DNA from: Flexicrinis sp001567485
GTDB taxonomy: Bacteria > Chloroflexota > Anaerolineae > Aggregatilineales > Phototrophicaceae
Direction: 5' to 3'
DNA: 64,000 nucleotides
NCBI GenBank assembly: GCA_030263635.1
Contig: SZPI01000001.1
Location: 1 to 64,000, forward strand
Shown here in pieces: positions 1 through 8,026 of the stretch. Below the pieces are notes generated by a model. That model was not told the DNA's origin. It ran no database searches and saw nothing but the letters and a program-made list of their open reading frames with translations. The translations under genes were made by a program, and so were the position numbers. The stretch's first letter is position 1. The number at the start of each line of letters is the position of its first letter.

Positions 1-1031
1 CCGGACAGCCAACGGCTGAACAGGATGCCGCTCAGGATGCACAGCGCGGCGACCGAGGTTGCGAAGTAGCTGTCACCGCCGCCCCATGTGCCGGATGAGA
101 ACCCGCCCAGCGCAGCGGTGATGACAAACCACACGGCGTATAGGGAGATACGGTCAAAGTAGATCTCGTAGACGATCAGGATTGCGGCCGGCACGATCAG
201 GAATCCGTGCAGCGCGAACCACAGCCGGAACAATCCCTCGACCTGTGGCCAGAACGTGCTGTTGACGTTGGCGACGATGGCCTGCCGCCACCACTCGCCG
301 TCTGTGACGACGTACAAGCCGGCGAACACAGCCGCCCCGGCAGCGCCGAACACGACGCCCCATGTCAGCGCGCGGCGCGGGTTACGCAGAAACAGCCATA
401 CGAACACCGCCACCGCCGTGTAAGCCGCCAGCTGTTTGGTATAGCCGGCGAGCAGCAGCATGGCGAAACCTGCCGCCGTCATCAACCGTCGCCGGCGGTT
501 GAAGGCGAGGTGTTCGGCGCGGGTCAGCAGCACGACCGCCAGCGTTTCGAACATTACCATCGTCATGTGCTGCCGCAGCAGCGGCCCCTGCCGATACGTG
601 ATATTGGACGCGAGAAAGGCGAGGCCGGCCAACAGCGCGATCACGGCGCGGCCGCGGCCCGTGCGCCGCACGCCGTCACGATACACCGCATAGGCGATTG
701 CGGCAGCAGTGACCAGCGTGCCGAGGAATCCCAGCAGGCGGCCATACCAATACTGCGGCCCGAACGCCCACGCGAACGGGATCGCCATGACGTGAAACAC
801 CGGAGGGTAGTTGCTGGAATAGAACGGATACGGCTCGACATCCCGGTACGGCGATTGGCCCCGCGACATCAAGATCGTGTCGTAGAGTTCAAACCCTTCG
901 CCCTGATCGTAGTCAAAGGGGAAGTGGATGAGGTTATTGGCGTAGACGACATACACCGCCAGATGGAACGCCATCACCACGAGCGCCGCACCGATCAAGA
1001 CCCAGTGGGCTGACCGAAGGATTCGGGTCAT
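1..1031 (-). CDS. Polytopic membrane glycosyltransferase (GT-C/ArnT-like), C-terminus cut off by window edge
   Basis: A minus-strand frame opens with ATG at 1031 and stays open for 343 codons to the window edge. The product starts MTRILRSAHWVLIGAALV and has a first membrane segment at about residues 8-30, followed by many hydrophobic stretches. After TM1 comes an acidic extracytoplasmic loop (FDYDQGEGFELYD, then a Tyr/Pro-rich SNYPPVFH). This resembles the acidic first loop of GT-C enzymes that use polyprenyl-phosphate sugars. The family assignment is inference from topology and this loop; the substrate is unknown. The gene starts 6 bp after the stop of the small membrane-protein gene and probably shares its transcript. 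The long plus-strand reading frame over the same DNA is His/Arg/Gln-rich and is an antisense artefact. Confidence 0.7.
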   Translation of the reverse strand, partial: MTRILRSAHWVLIGAALVVMAFHLAVYVVYANNLIHFPFDYDQGEGFELYDTILMSRGQSPYRDVEPYPFYSSNYPPVFHVMAIPFAWAFGPQYWYGRLLGFLGTLVTAAAIAYAVYRDGVRRTGRGRAVIALLAGLAFLASNITYRQGPLLRQHMTMVMFETLAVVLLTRAEHLAFNRRRRLMTAAGFAMLLLAGYTKQLAAYTAVAVFVWLFLRNPRRALTWGVVFGAAGAAVFAGLYVVTDGEWWRQAIVANVNSTFWPQVEGLFRLWFALHGFLIVPAAILIVYEIYFDRISLYAVWFVITAALGGFSSGTWGGGDSYFATSVAALCILSGILFSRWLS

Positions 1032-1037
1032 CGGCGA

Positions 1038-1259
1038 CTATGCCTTTGCGCGGCCAAGCGGGATCAACGTCAAGCCGAGCACCGCGCCGACGCCCAGCGC
1101 GATCATGCCCACGCGCTGTGCCGGGCCGATGCCTTGGTCGGACTGGCGGATGATGTCAAACGCGATGAGCGCCCCATTTCCAAGCAGGCCGACGGCAACC
1201 AGCATCAGCCCGAGCAGGCGCTTGCTGAAGGTGAACTCAAGGGAAAACAGATGTCTCAT
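1038..1259 (-). CDS. Small two-helix membrane protein, unknown function
   Basis: The product is 73 residues with two hydrophobic segments, about residues 14-36 (GLMLVAVGLLGNGALIAF) and 48-68 (VGMIALGVGAVLGLTLIPLG), separated by a short polar loop. The start ATG overlaps the stop of the upstream recombinase-like gene (ATGA), and the next gene follows after 6 bp, so position supports a real co-transcribed gene. I do not recognise a family. It may be an accessory of the neighbouring membrane glycosyltransferase, but that rests on proximity alone. Confidence 0.55.
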   Translation of the reverse strand: MRHLFSLEFTFSKRLLGLMLVAVGLLGNGALIAFDIIRQSDQGIGPAQRVGMIALGVGAVLGLTLIPLGRAKA

Positions 1260-2197
1260 GCGCGTCCTTCGTCGAGCTTTTGGCTCAGTGTCTTCAGCTT
1301 TTGTCCCGTCTCATACCAGCTAATGTCGCTCAGGCCGAGCTTCTGCCGGATCTCCGACTCGGGCATGCCGGCGCGCAGGTCGTTGAGCGCGCATGTCCAG
1401 CGGCAAATCTCGAACGAGAGCTTGAACGGCAAGCCGGCACGATCTCCGATGTCGGCAAGCACGTATTCGAGGTTCCGGGGGGTACAGCCGAAAATCTCCT
1501 GCTTGGGATGGTACTGTGCCATATACGCGTCATACAGGCCCAACCAGCGCGCCGATACCGCGACCTTGCGCTCCTTGAACACATTGCGCACCTTAAAGCG
1601 CACCTCAAGCTCGGGGGCGGCCGGATTATCGCGCAGGATGTTCGCAGGGATCAGCTTCATCGCCTCGCCCTTCTTGATGCCGGACTCCAGCAAAAGCGTA
1701 AGCAGCATCGGGGGTCGGGTGTCAGGCTCCTTGCCGCGCCGGAACGTAAATGTGTGAGACTCGCGGATGCAGTCGACGATCTGCTGCGGGGCCAGCACGT
1801 CTGACAGCGGGGCCGGCCCGCTGCGCTGCAAGATCTCTTTGGCCGGGTCGAAGCGGATCACCTTCAGCTCGTGCAGCCAGCGGAAGTACACCTTGAGCGT
1901 CGTTACACGTCGTGCATAGCTCTTGCGGCTGCACGGCACGCCCCGGCCGAACTCAAGCCAGTTCAGGAACCCTTCGAGGTCGCGTGTGGTGATCGTGCCG
2001 ACCGGTATCCCTTTGCCGAGGTGCTGGCCGAGGAGGTCGAGGTCGGCGGTGAAGGCCACGGTGGTGTAGTCGGATTTGCCCTGTGCAGTCAGATGATCGG
2101 CGAACAGTTCCCACGTTGCATTGAACGGTGTTTGCGTGGTGAAATCCTCGGTGCTCGTCGGATTCTTCTGAAACAGCGGCAGTTGACGTTCGCTCAT
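1256..2197 (-). CDS. Tyrosine-recombinase-like protein with degenerate catalytic site
   Basis: The start is taken as the ATG at 2197 (MSERQLPLFQ), 1 bp after the lipM stop, giving 313 residues. Residues about 25-115 resemble the helical core-binding (SAM-like) domain of phage integrases. Residues about 135-305 resemble the catalytic domain (LLLTLLLESGIKKGEAMKL aligns with the usual TGLRxxE helix). The catalytic set is largely gone: the first Arg is Lys175, the HxxR His is Glu263 (Arg266 kept), the next His is Leu289, and the nucleophile Tyr falls on Gly298. The protein may still bind DNA but should not cleave by the usual chemistry. It sits in a cellular operon with lipM, not in a mobile element. 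Family by fold pattern; function unknown. Confidence 0.6.
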   Translation of the reverse strand: MSERQLPLFQKNPTSTEDFTTQTPFNATWELFADHLTAQGKSDYTTVAFTADLDLLGQHLGKGIPVGTITTRDLEGFLNWLEFGRGVPCSRKSYARRVTTLKVYFRWLHELKVIRFDPAKEILQRSGPAPLSDVLAPQQIVDCIRESHTFTFRRGKEPDTRPPMLLTLLLESGIKKGEAMKLIPANILRDNPAAPELEVRFKVRNVFKERKVAVSARWLGLYDAYMAQYHPKQEIFGCTPRNLEYVLADIGDRAGLPFKLSFEICRWTCALNDLRAGMPESEIRQKLGLSDISWYETGQKLKTLSQKLDEGRA

Positions 2198-2198
2198 C

Positions 2199-3023
2199 CT
2201 ATACCACCTGCCGCGCAGAGACTGACGCATATTTGCTGTGTTCGAGGGTGTCGGCAAGCGCGCGTTCATCACGGCTGATAACCGACGGAATGAACGAGAT
2301 GTCGAAGGCCGAGGCGAAGGCCGCGGTGACTGCGTCGGCCGCCTGCCGCCACGACACCTCACGGCCCAGCGCCTCGGACAGCGTCACAGCGCGCCCGCGC
2401 ACCTGATCGCGCGCGGCGTCCCGTGCATCGTCGTCACGATAGGCAAGGGCGTCACAGATACGGGCGAGGTCTCCCGTCAGCGGTAGACTGCCGTGCTGCA
2501 GCAGCCCCTGACGCCGCCGGACTTGCGCGCTTCCGATCAGCTTGCGGCCGTCCACGGTGATCTCATAGTGTGACGGCACCTCGAAACATACCGGGCCGGG
2601 TTTGGCGGGTGATGCATCGCTGCGGCGCTCGGCATGCGGATCGGCGCCCAACGACTCGACTGCGCGCATCAGCGCGGCGCTGATCTGCCGGTAGCTGCTG
2701 ATGATGTCGAGCGCAGCCCACGGATGCCCCGAAGCGACTGTCACGCTGTAGGTCAGTTCATCGATATGGAGAATGGCCCGTCCGCCGGTCGGACGGCGCA
2801 CGATATTCCAACCTTGTAACAGGATCCGGCCGGGATCGGCGTCGGTCATCCGCTGCCCGATGCCGAGCGACAGACACGCGGGATCCCATGCGTACAGCCG
2901 AAGGGTTGGCGGCTGATCGCCGCGCGCGACGGCATCGAGGATCGCCTCGTCTACCGCCATGTTGCGCATGCCAGACGCTGGCTCATCATAGATTAAGCGC
3001 CATTGACGCGATTTTTCGCTCAA
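2199..3023 (-). CDS. lipM: Octanoyltransferase LipM / lipoate-protein ligase A family
   Basis: This is a member of the biotin/lipoate protein ligase fold family that transfers octanoyl (or lipoyl) groups onto carrier proteins such as GcvH. From a TTG start at 3023 it is 274 residues, close to the roughly 278 of B. subtilis LipM. The TTG has a good ribosome site (AGGGAG, 8 nt upstream), and upstream in-frame ATGs would add a tail unlike the family. Visible motifs are RRPTGGRAILH (residues about 76-86), the LipM-type catalytic Cys146 in PVCFEVPSHYEI, and Lys161 in GRKLIGSAQ. The Cys and surrounding pattern favour LipM over LplA. The recombinase-like gene follows after 1 bp; the LCP gene diverges 67 bp away. 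Confidence 0.85.
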   Translation of the reverse strand: MSEKSRQWRLIYDEPASGMRNMAVDEAILDAVARGDQPPTLRLYAWDPACLSLGIGQRMTDADPGRILLQGWNIVRRPTGGRAILHIDELTYSVTVASGHPWAALDIISSYRQISAALMRAVESLGADPHAERRSDASPAKPGPVCFEVPSHYEITVDGRKLIGSAQVRRRQGLLQHGSLPLTGDLARICDALAYRDDDARDAARDQVRGRAVTLSEALGREVSWRQAADAVTAAFASAFDISFIPSVISRDERALADTLEHSKYASVSARQVV

Positions 3024-3090
3024 CCTATACTCTCCCTTAGATGGTTGTAGTGTACTCACTCGCTCGATCATCGCCAAGCATAGGTAAACT

Positions 3091-4446
3091 ATGACGTCGA
3101 CACCACCGATCCCAGAGCGCCAGCCATCGCCTGAAGACACGCTGATTAGCGGCCGCACCGTCATTTCTACAGACGTGGGTCAGACCATCAAATCTGACAT
3201 CGTTCCCCATGCACCGGAGGTCATTCGCCTACCACGCGCCGACCGTGCGGGCAGCGTTGGGGCAGGCCCGATGCCGACCCAGCCCAGCACACCGCGAGTT
3301 AACCTCCCGCTTCCGCCTTCTATCCCGCGCCCGAACAGCGCGCGTCAGCGTGCTTTTCACCGGCAGGCGTATGCTCGCAAGCCCGGCGGCGAATGGGCGT
3401 GGCTGGTGATCGGGGCGGCGCTTCTGGGCGTGGCTGTCGTCATGAGCCTTGCGATGGTCGTGCTGGTGCGCACGGCGCGCGACGCGCCTGAGATCGTGCC
3501 GACCAGCGAGTCACCGATTATCGCGGCGCTGCCGACTCCGATGACGTTTCTCAATGACGGTGGCCTGCTGGCGATGGGGCAAGCCGTCACGTTCGAGGAT
3601 GGCACGCGCGTAATTCTGGAGCCGTGGGACGGCCAGTCCCGCCTGACCGTGCTGCTGATGGGCATTGACCGGCGGCCGGGCGAGCGCGGACTCAGCTTCC
3701 GCACCGACACGATGATCCTGCTCAGCCTCGATCCGCAGACGGGCAGCGCCGGCATGTTGAGTATCCCTCGCGATATGTATGTGGAGGTTCCCGGATACGG
3801 CGCGCGCCGTATCAACGAGCCGATGGTGCTGGGCGAGCTTCGGCAGGTCGGCTATGGCCCACGGTTAGCGATGGAGACCGTTCAGTACAACCTCGGCATC
3901 CGCGTCAATCACTATGTGGTCGTCGACTTCAACGCGTTCGTCACGATCGTCGACGCGTTAGGCGGTATCGAAGTCGATCTGGCGTATACCATCAACGATC
4001 CGCTGTATCCCAACATGAACTACGGCTACGACCCGTTCTTCCTGCGCGCGGGCCATCATCTGTTGGACGGGGTCACGGCCTTAAAGTATGCGCGCACGCG
4101 CCACGGCGACAGCGACATCAGGCGCGCCGAGCGCCAACAGCAGGTGATCATCGCCATTAAGGACAAGGCGACCAGTCCGGAGATGATTCCGATTCTGCTT
4201 GTCAACGCCGGGCAGTTGTGGACGGCCGTGCGCGACAACTTCTACACCGATATGTCGCTTGAGCAGCTCATCCAGCTTGGGTTGTACATCAAAGATCTGA
4301 CGCTGGAAAACATCAATCGTGGTGTGATCGACTTCTCGTATCTCAGCAACTATACGACGGCCAGTGGCGCCGCCGTACTGATCCCGAATCGGGCGCGCCT
4401 CGGCGGGCTGATGGCGCAGGTCTTCGGCACGACGTATAACCAATAA
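3091..4446 (+). CDS. LytR-CpsA-Psr (LCP) family cell-wall glycopolymer transferase
   Basis: LCP enzymes attach undecaprenyl-linked glycopolymers to peptidoglycan or other surface acceptors. The protein is 451 residues: a Pro-rich cytoplasmic N-terminus (1-100), one membrane anchor (about 102-127, WLVIGAALLGVAVVMSLAMV) and an extracytoplasmic LCP domain (about 185-345). Signature segments are LTVLLMGIDRRPGERG, FRTDTMILLSL, GMLSIPRDMYVEVPGYG, and YARTRHGDSDIRRAERQQQ with the lipid-phosphate-binding arginines. The N-terminal extension is long for the family and may be disordered. An AGG-type ribosome site lies just upstream of the ATG. A hairpin terminator follows the stop by about 20 bp, so this is probably a single-gene unit. 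Confidence 0.9.
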   Translation: MTSTPPIPERQPSPEDTLISGRTVISTDVGQTIKSDIVPHAPEVIRLPRADRAGSVGAGPMPTQPSTPRVNLPLPPSIPRPNSARQRAFHRQAYARKPGGEWAWLVIGAALLGVAVVMSLAMVVLVRTARDAPEIVPTSESPIIAALPTPMTFLNDGGLLAMGQAVTFEDGTRVILEPWDGQSRLTVLLMGIDRRPGERGLSFRTDTMILLSLDPQTGSAGMLSIPRDMYVEVPGYGARRINEPMVLGELRQVGYGPRLAMETVQYNLGIRVNHYVVVDFNAFVTIVDALGGIEVDLAYTINDPLYPNMNYGYDPFFLRAGHHLLDGVTALKYARTRHGDSDIRRAERQQQVIIAIKDKATSPEMIPILLVNAGQLWTAVRDNFYTDMSLEQLIQLGLYIKDLTLENINRGVIDFSYLSNYTTASGAAVLIPNRARLGGLMAQVFGTTYNQ

Positions 4447-4464
4447 GCGCATATATCAACGCAA

Positions 4465-4497
4465 ACGGCACGGGATAATGCCCCGTGCCGTCTTGAT
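4465..4497. terminator. Bidirectional intrinsic terminator between LCP gene and 6S RNA
   Basis: A perfect 9-bp stem (CGGCACGGG at 4466-4474 with CCCGTGCCG at 4482-4490) encloses a 7-nt loop, with an A-T pair below it. On the plus strand it ends the LCP transcript (followed by TCTTGATT). On the minus strand the stem is followed by TTTGCGTT and ends the 6S RNA transcript. The T-runs are short in both directions. Confidence 0.7.
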
Positions 4498-4501
4498 TCA
4501 A

Positions 4502-4670
4502 TACCCGCAATGCCGTGTGCCACTCTGTTTGAACCTGCAAGTGCAGGTGGGAAACCTTCCCCCGGGTCGCGTCTTAGCCGCGCAGGCCTATCACGCTCGC
4601 CAGTGAAATGAGCCTCCCGTTTTGTGGGTGTTGGCCCAAACGCGATATGACATCACGCACATCGCAGGAT
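4502..4670 (-). ncRNA. ssrS: 6S RNA (regulator of sigma70-type RNA polymerase)
   Basis: 6S RNA folds into a long hairpin with an open central bubble that mimics a melted promoter and traps housekeeping RNA polymerase. The transcript, about 169 nt, starts near 4670. Its ends pair: CCTGCGATG (4668-4660) with CATTGCGGG (4512-4504), nine pairs including two wobbles. Inside this, GTTTG pairs with CAAAC. The 3' part (CCCACCTGC, AGGTTCAAACAGAG, GTGGCACACGG in order) matches the remembered 6S 3' consensus (CCCACCTGG..GGTTCAAG..CGGCA), and AACGGGAGGCTC matches the 5' bubble strand. It has its own promoter and a terminator. The call is by consensus recall and hand folding; a covariance-model search was not possible. 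Confidence 0.7.
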
Positions 4671-4676
4671 AGAGCA

Positions 4677-4705
4677 GTTATACCAGAATCCCGCCTCCAC
4701 AACAA
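4677..4705 (-). promoter_or_regulatory. Promoter of 6S RNA
   Basis: On the minus strand, TTGTTG (4705-4700), a 17-bp spacer and TATAAC (4682-4677) precede the inferred 6S RNA start by about 7 nt. It lies just downstream of the aspS stop, so the RNA can be made independently of aspS. Confidence 0.6.
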
Positions 4706-4732
4706 TATGGAGTACGGGAACACCGGCCGGTT

Positions 4733-6571
4733 TTACGGCGCAGCGGTCTCGCCCTTTTCAGGCAGCGGCGCAAGGCGGATATACAGCTCCTCCAATTGGC
4801 TCGGTTCGGCTGCCGACGGCGCATGCGCCATGACATCGAGGCCGGACTGTGTCTTGGGGAAGGCCGTCACCTCGCGGATGTTGTCGACCTGCGCGAACAG
4901 CATGACCAGCCGGTCAACGCCCCACGCCATGCCGCCGTGCGGCGGAACGCCGTACTCGAACGCTTCGAGCATGTGTCCGAACTGCTCGCGCGCATGCTCC
5001 ATCGACTGCCCGATCAGCGGGAACATCTTCTCTTGCAAGCTGCGATCGTGGATACGGATGCTGCCGCCGCCGATCTCGTAACCGTTGCAGATCAGGTCGT
5101 ACTGCGACCCGCGCGCCTTGCCCGGATCTGTGTCGAGCAAGGGGATGTCCTCAGGCATCGGCATCGTGAACATGTGCTGGGACGGATCCCACCGCTGATT
5201 CTCCTCGTCCCAGTAGAACATCGGAAAGTCGATGATCCACGCGAACGCGAGCTGGTTGGGATCGGCCAAATTGAGCGTCTCGGCCAGCGAACGGCGCAGC
5301 TTGTCTACGGCCGCCCACACGGTCTCGCGCTTGTCCGAGAGGAACATCAGGATGTCGCCCGGTTGTGCGCCGGTGCGCTCGAACAGCGCCAATTTCTGTT
5401 CGACGGTGAAGTACTTGCCGATTGGCCCCTTGACCTCACCGGTCTCATCCAGCGGGAGCGCCATGTACGCCAAGCCCTTCGCGCCGACGGTGCGCACAAG
5501 GTCTTCGAGTTCCTTCATCTGGCGCTTGAGACCTTCGCCGCTCAGGATTTGCGCCGGGTCATCACGCCGCACATGCAGCCCCGGCGCGCGCACGACCTTG
5601 ATCGGCTTACCCGCCTCGGCGTTTTGCTGGAAGATCGGGAAGGCGCTGCGCCCGGCGATGTCGGTCACGTCGACCGCTTCGAGATCATAGCGCAGGTCGG
5701 GCTTATCCGACCCGTAAGCCTCCATCGCTTCGGTGTACGTCAGGCGGCGCAGCGGCTTGTACTTCAGCGGCATGTGCGGGACGACGTTCTCGCACAGCGC
5801 GAGCACCATCGCCTCCATCAGCCGCATCACGTCCTCACGCTCGACGAAGCTCAGTTCCATGTCAAGCTGGGTGAATTCGGGCTGACGGTCGCCGCGCAGG
5901 TCTTCATCGCGGAAGCAGCGCGCGACCTGAAAGTATTTCTCGTAGCCGGCCACCATGAGCAGCTGCTTGAGCTGCTGCGGGGACTGCGGCAGCGCGTAGA
6001 ACTTGCCCGGCTGTAAGCGGCTCGGCACAAGGAAGTCGCGCGCGCCTTCGGGGGTCGTCTTGAACAGGATCGGCGTCTCGATCTCGATGAACCCTTGACC
6101 GTCCAAAAAGTCGCGCAGGAACTTCACGGTGCGATGACGCAGAATCATGTTCTGCTGCATGTTCGGGCGGCGCAGGTCGAGGTAGCGATACTGCATACGG
6201 CGCAGTTCGTCGATGTTCTCGTCACGATTGATGAGGAACGGCGGCACCTTCGATGCGTTCAGGATTTCTACCCGGTCGGCCACGACATCAATCGTGCCGG
6301 TGGACATCTCCGGGTTGTCGGTGCCTTCGGGACGGCGGCGGACGACACCGTGAACTTGCAGCACGTACTCCATGCGCGCCTGATGACACACCGCGTGCGC
6401 TTCGGGCGTCGTCTCTTCATCGACCACGATTTGCACTAAACCCCAGCGGTCGCGCAGATCGATGAAGATCAAGCCGCCCTGATCGCGGCGACGATTGACC
6501 CAACCCGCCAACGTAACGGTTTGACCAATATGCGATTCGCGCAGTTCTCCGCAGGTGTGCGTCTTCATCAT
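4733..6571 (-). CDS. aspS: Aspartate--tRNA ligase
   Basis: A class II aminoacyl-tRNA synthetase charging tRNA-Asp (possibly also tRNA-Asn in a non-discriminating system; not decidable here). At 612 residues it has the bacterial size. An N-terminal OB-fold anticodon domain (about 1-105; TLAGWVNRRRDQGGLIFIDL) is followed by the catalytic core with the bacterial GAD insertion in the middle. Motif 2 is seen in FRDEDLRGDRQPEFTQLD and motif 3 in GVPPHGGMAWGVDRLVM. The product starts with two Met codons; either is possible and neither has a strong ribosome site. The gene is monocistronic, with 6S RNA downstream on the same strand and a Uma2 remnant divergent from it. Confidence 0.97.
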   Translation of the reverse strand: MMKTHTCGELRESHIGQTVTLAGWVNRRRDQGGLIFIDLRDRWGLVQIVVDEETTPEAHAVCHQARMEYVLQVHGVVRRRPEGTDNPEMSTGTIDVVADRVEILNASKVPPFLINRDENIDELRRMQYRYLDLRRPNMQQNMILRHRTVKFLRDFLDGQGFIEIETPILFKTTPEGARDFLVPSRLQPGKFYALPQSPQQLKQLLMVAGYEKYFQVARCFRDEDLRGDRQPEFTQLDMELSFVEREDVMRLMEAMVLALCENVVPHMPLKYKPLRRLTYTEAMEAYGSDKPDLRYDLEAVDVTDIAGRSAFPIFQQNAEAGKPIKVVRAPGLHVRRDDPAQILSGEGLKRQMKELEDLVRTVGAKGLAYMALPLDETGEVKGPIGKYFTVEQKLALFERTGAQPGDILMFLSDKRETVWAAVDKLRRSLAETLNLADPNQLAFAWIIDFPMFYWDEENQRWDPSQHMFTMPMPEDIPLLDTDPGKARGSQYDLICNGYEIGGGSIRIHDRSLQEKMFPLIGQSMEHAREQFGHMLEAFEYGVPPHGGMAWGVDRLVMLFAQVDNIREVTAFPKTQSGLDVMAHAPSAAEPSQLEELYIRLAPLPEKGETAAP

Positions 6572-6700
6572 AGGTAAGTTCCGAATGGGTGTACGACAGG
6601 ATTACGGCGCATCAGGATAACATGACCCGCGCGCGAAACAAAGACGCGACATGCGCGCACCGTACTACAATATATCGACGGGAATATGAGGGAATGCGCG

Positions 6701-6808
6701 ATGAACATCACGAAACCCCGTGTCGGGATGCCGATGGACGAATTTCTGGCGCAGTCGAACCGGCGGCGCTTCGAGCTTATTGGTTCATCCGGAAAGTACG
6801 AAGGCTGA
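6701..6808 (+). pseudogene. Remnant: N-terminal fragment of a Uma2-family (DUF820) nuclease gene
   Basis: A 35-codon frame starts at an ATG with a GAGGGA ribosome site and reads MNITKPRVGMPMDEFLAQ, then NRRRFELI, then ends after GSSGKYEG. The segment 'MDEFLAQ..NRRRFELI' matches the start of Uma2-family PD-(D/E)XK proteins (usually 'FLxLPxxxRRYELIDGE'), which are normally about 180-200 residues. Everything after the first strand is missing and the sequence runs into the end of the neighbouring methyltransferase gene. This looks like a deletion remnant. It could be a chance resemblance because the matching stretch is short. Confidence 0.5.
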
Positions 6809-6846
6809 AGGCGTTCCCCGCGACGTACGTCGGAAACGAATCCATC

Positions 6847-8025
6847 CTAATACACGCGCAGCAGCAAGCCCTTCAGATACGCGCCTTCCGGGAACGTCAG
6901 GGCGACGGGGTGATCTTCGCCGGGGCCGAGGTGACGCAAGATTTGCGCCTGCCGTCCGGCGTCCGCCAGCGCGCCGAACACGATCTTCTGGAACAGGTCT
7001 TCGGTGATCGCACCGGAACACGAGAACGTCATCAGATAGCCGCCCGGCTTGACGATGCGGAACGCGCTCAGGTTGATGTCCTTGTATCCGCGCGCGGCTT
7101 TGTCGATCTGCTGTTTGTTCTGCGCGAACTTGGGCGGGTCGAGCACGACGACATCGAACTGTTCGCCGGCCTCATGCGCTTCGCGCAGGTAAGAGAACGC
7201 GTCGGCCTCGATCAGCTCGCCTTCGGTCTGGTTGAGGTCGAAATTCGCCTTCGCCAGCGCCAGCGCGTCGGACGACGAATCGACGTTGACGACCTCTGCG
7301 CCAGCCAGCGCCGCGTGAACGCCGAACCCGCCCGTGTAGCTGAACACGTTTAGGACGCGCGCCGGCTTGATGCGCTCGATCAGGGTGTATAGCAAACCCC
7401 GGTTGGGCGCTTGATCGAGGTAATGGCCGGTCTTGTGGCCGTGGCGCACGTCGACGAGGAGCCGCGCGTTTTCCTGAATCTCGATGTGTTCAGGGAGTGC
7501 TTCGCCCCACAGCACGCCGGCCGACGGGCGAAGCCCTTCCAGCTTGCGGACATCGACATCCGAGCGCTCGAACACGCCGCGAACGTGTGTGATGCGCGCG
7601 AGATGCTCGGCCAATTCGACTTTGCGCTGGTCGATGCCGAGCGTCAGCGCCTGCATGACGAGCCAATCGCCATAGCGGTCGACGATCAAACCCGGCAGAT
7701 AATCGTTCTCCGCGTTGATCAGCCGGTAGGCGGCGCGCGGCCCACGCTGCGAGCGGTGACTGCGCGCGGCCACTGCACGCTGCACATGAGACTGCCACCA
7801 TGCGCCGTCGATCGGCTCGTCACGCCATGTCAGCAAGCGCACGGCGATCTGCGACTTCGGGTTGTAATATCCGCGCGCAAGCCACTCGTTCGTGCTGGAG
7901 CGCACATCGACGATGTCACCGGGCTTCGGACTGCCGGCGATGTCGGCGATGGCGCCGCTGAACACCCACGGGTGCTGATTGCGAACCGGTTTTTCACGCC
8001 CGGCGACCAGAGTAATTTGGGTCAC
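6847..8025 (-). CDS. Class I SAM-dependent rRNA large-subunit methyltransferase, RlmI-like
   Basis: The 392-residue product has an N-terminal PUA-like RNA-binding region (VAGREKPVRNQHPWVFSGAI) and a C-terminal Rossmann methyltransferase. Motifs are RVLNVFSYTGGFGVHAALAGA (SAM motif I region), VVNVDSSSDALALA (motif II) and FDVVVLDPPKFAQNK (motif IV DPPKF). This architecture is shared with E. coli RlmI, the 23S rRNA m5C1962 enzyme; the exact site here is inferred. The start is set at GTG 8025, one base after the upstream TauE-like stop and with GGAG at good spacing. An ATG at 8043 would overlap that gene by 17 bp and lacks a ribosome site. Confidence 0.87.
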   Translation of the reverse strand: MTQITLVAGREKPVRNQHPWVFSGAIADIAGSPKPGDIVDVRSSTNEWLARGYYNPKSQIAVRLLTWRDEPIDGAWWQSHVQRAVAARSHRSQRGPRAAYRLINAENDYLPGLIVDRYGDWLVMQALTLGIDQRKVELAEHLARITHVRGVFERSDVDVRKLEGLRPSAGVLWGEALPEHIEIQENARLLVDVRHGHKTGHYLDQAPNRGLLYTLIERIKPARVLNVFSYTGGFGVHAALAGAEVVNVDSSSDALALAKANFDLNQTEGELIEADAFSYLREAHEAGEQFDVVVLDPPKFAQNKQQIDKAARGYKDINLSAFRIVKPGGYLMTFSCSGAITEDLFQKIVFGALADAGRQAQILRHLGPGEDHPVALTFPEGAYLKGLLLRVY

Positions 8026-8026
8026 G

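Noticed and set aside
207..1013. A 268-codon plus-strand open frame
   Set aside because: It is antisense to a membrane-protein frame with clear helices and encodes a His/Arg/Gln-rich product typical of shadow frames in GC-rich DNA.
1256..2197. Active integrase marking a genomic island
   Set aside because: Catalytic residues are missing and there is no att repeat, tRNA or phage gene around it; neighbours are cellular.
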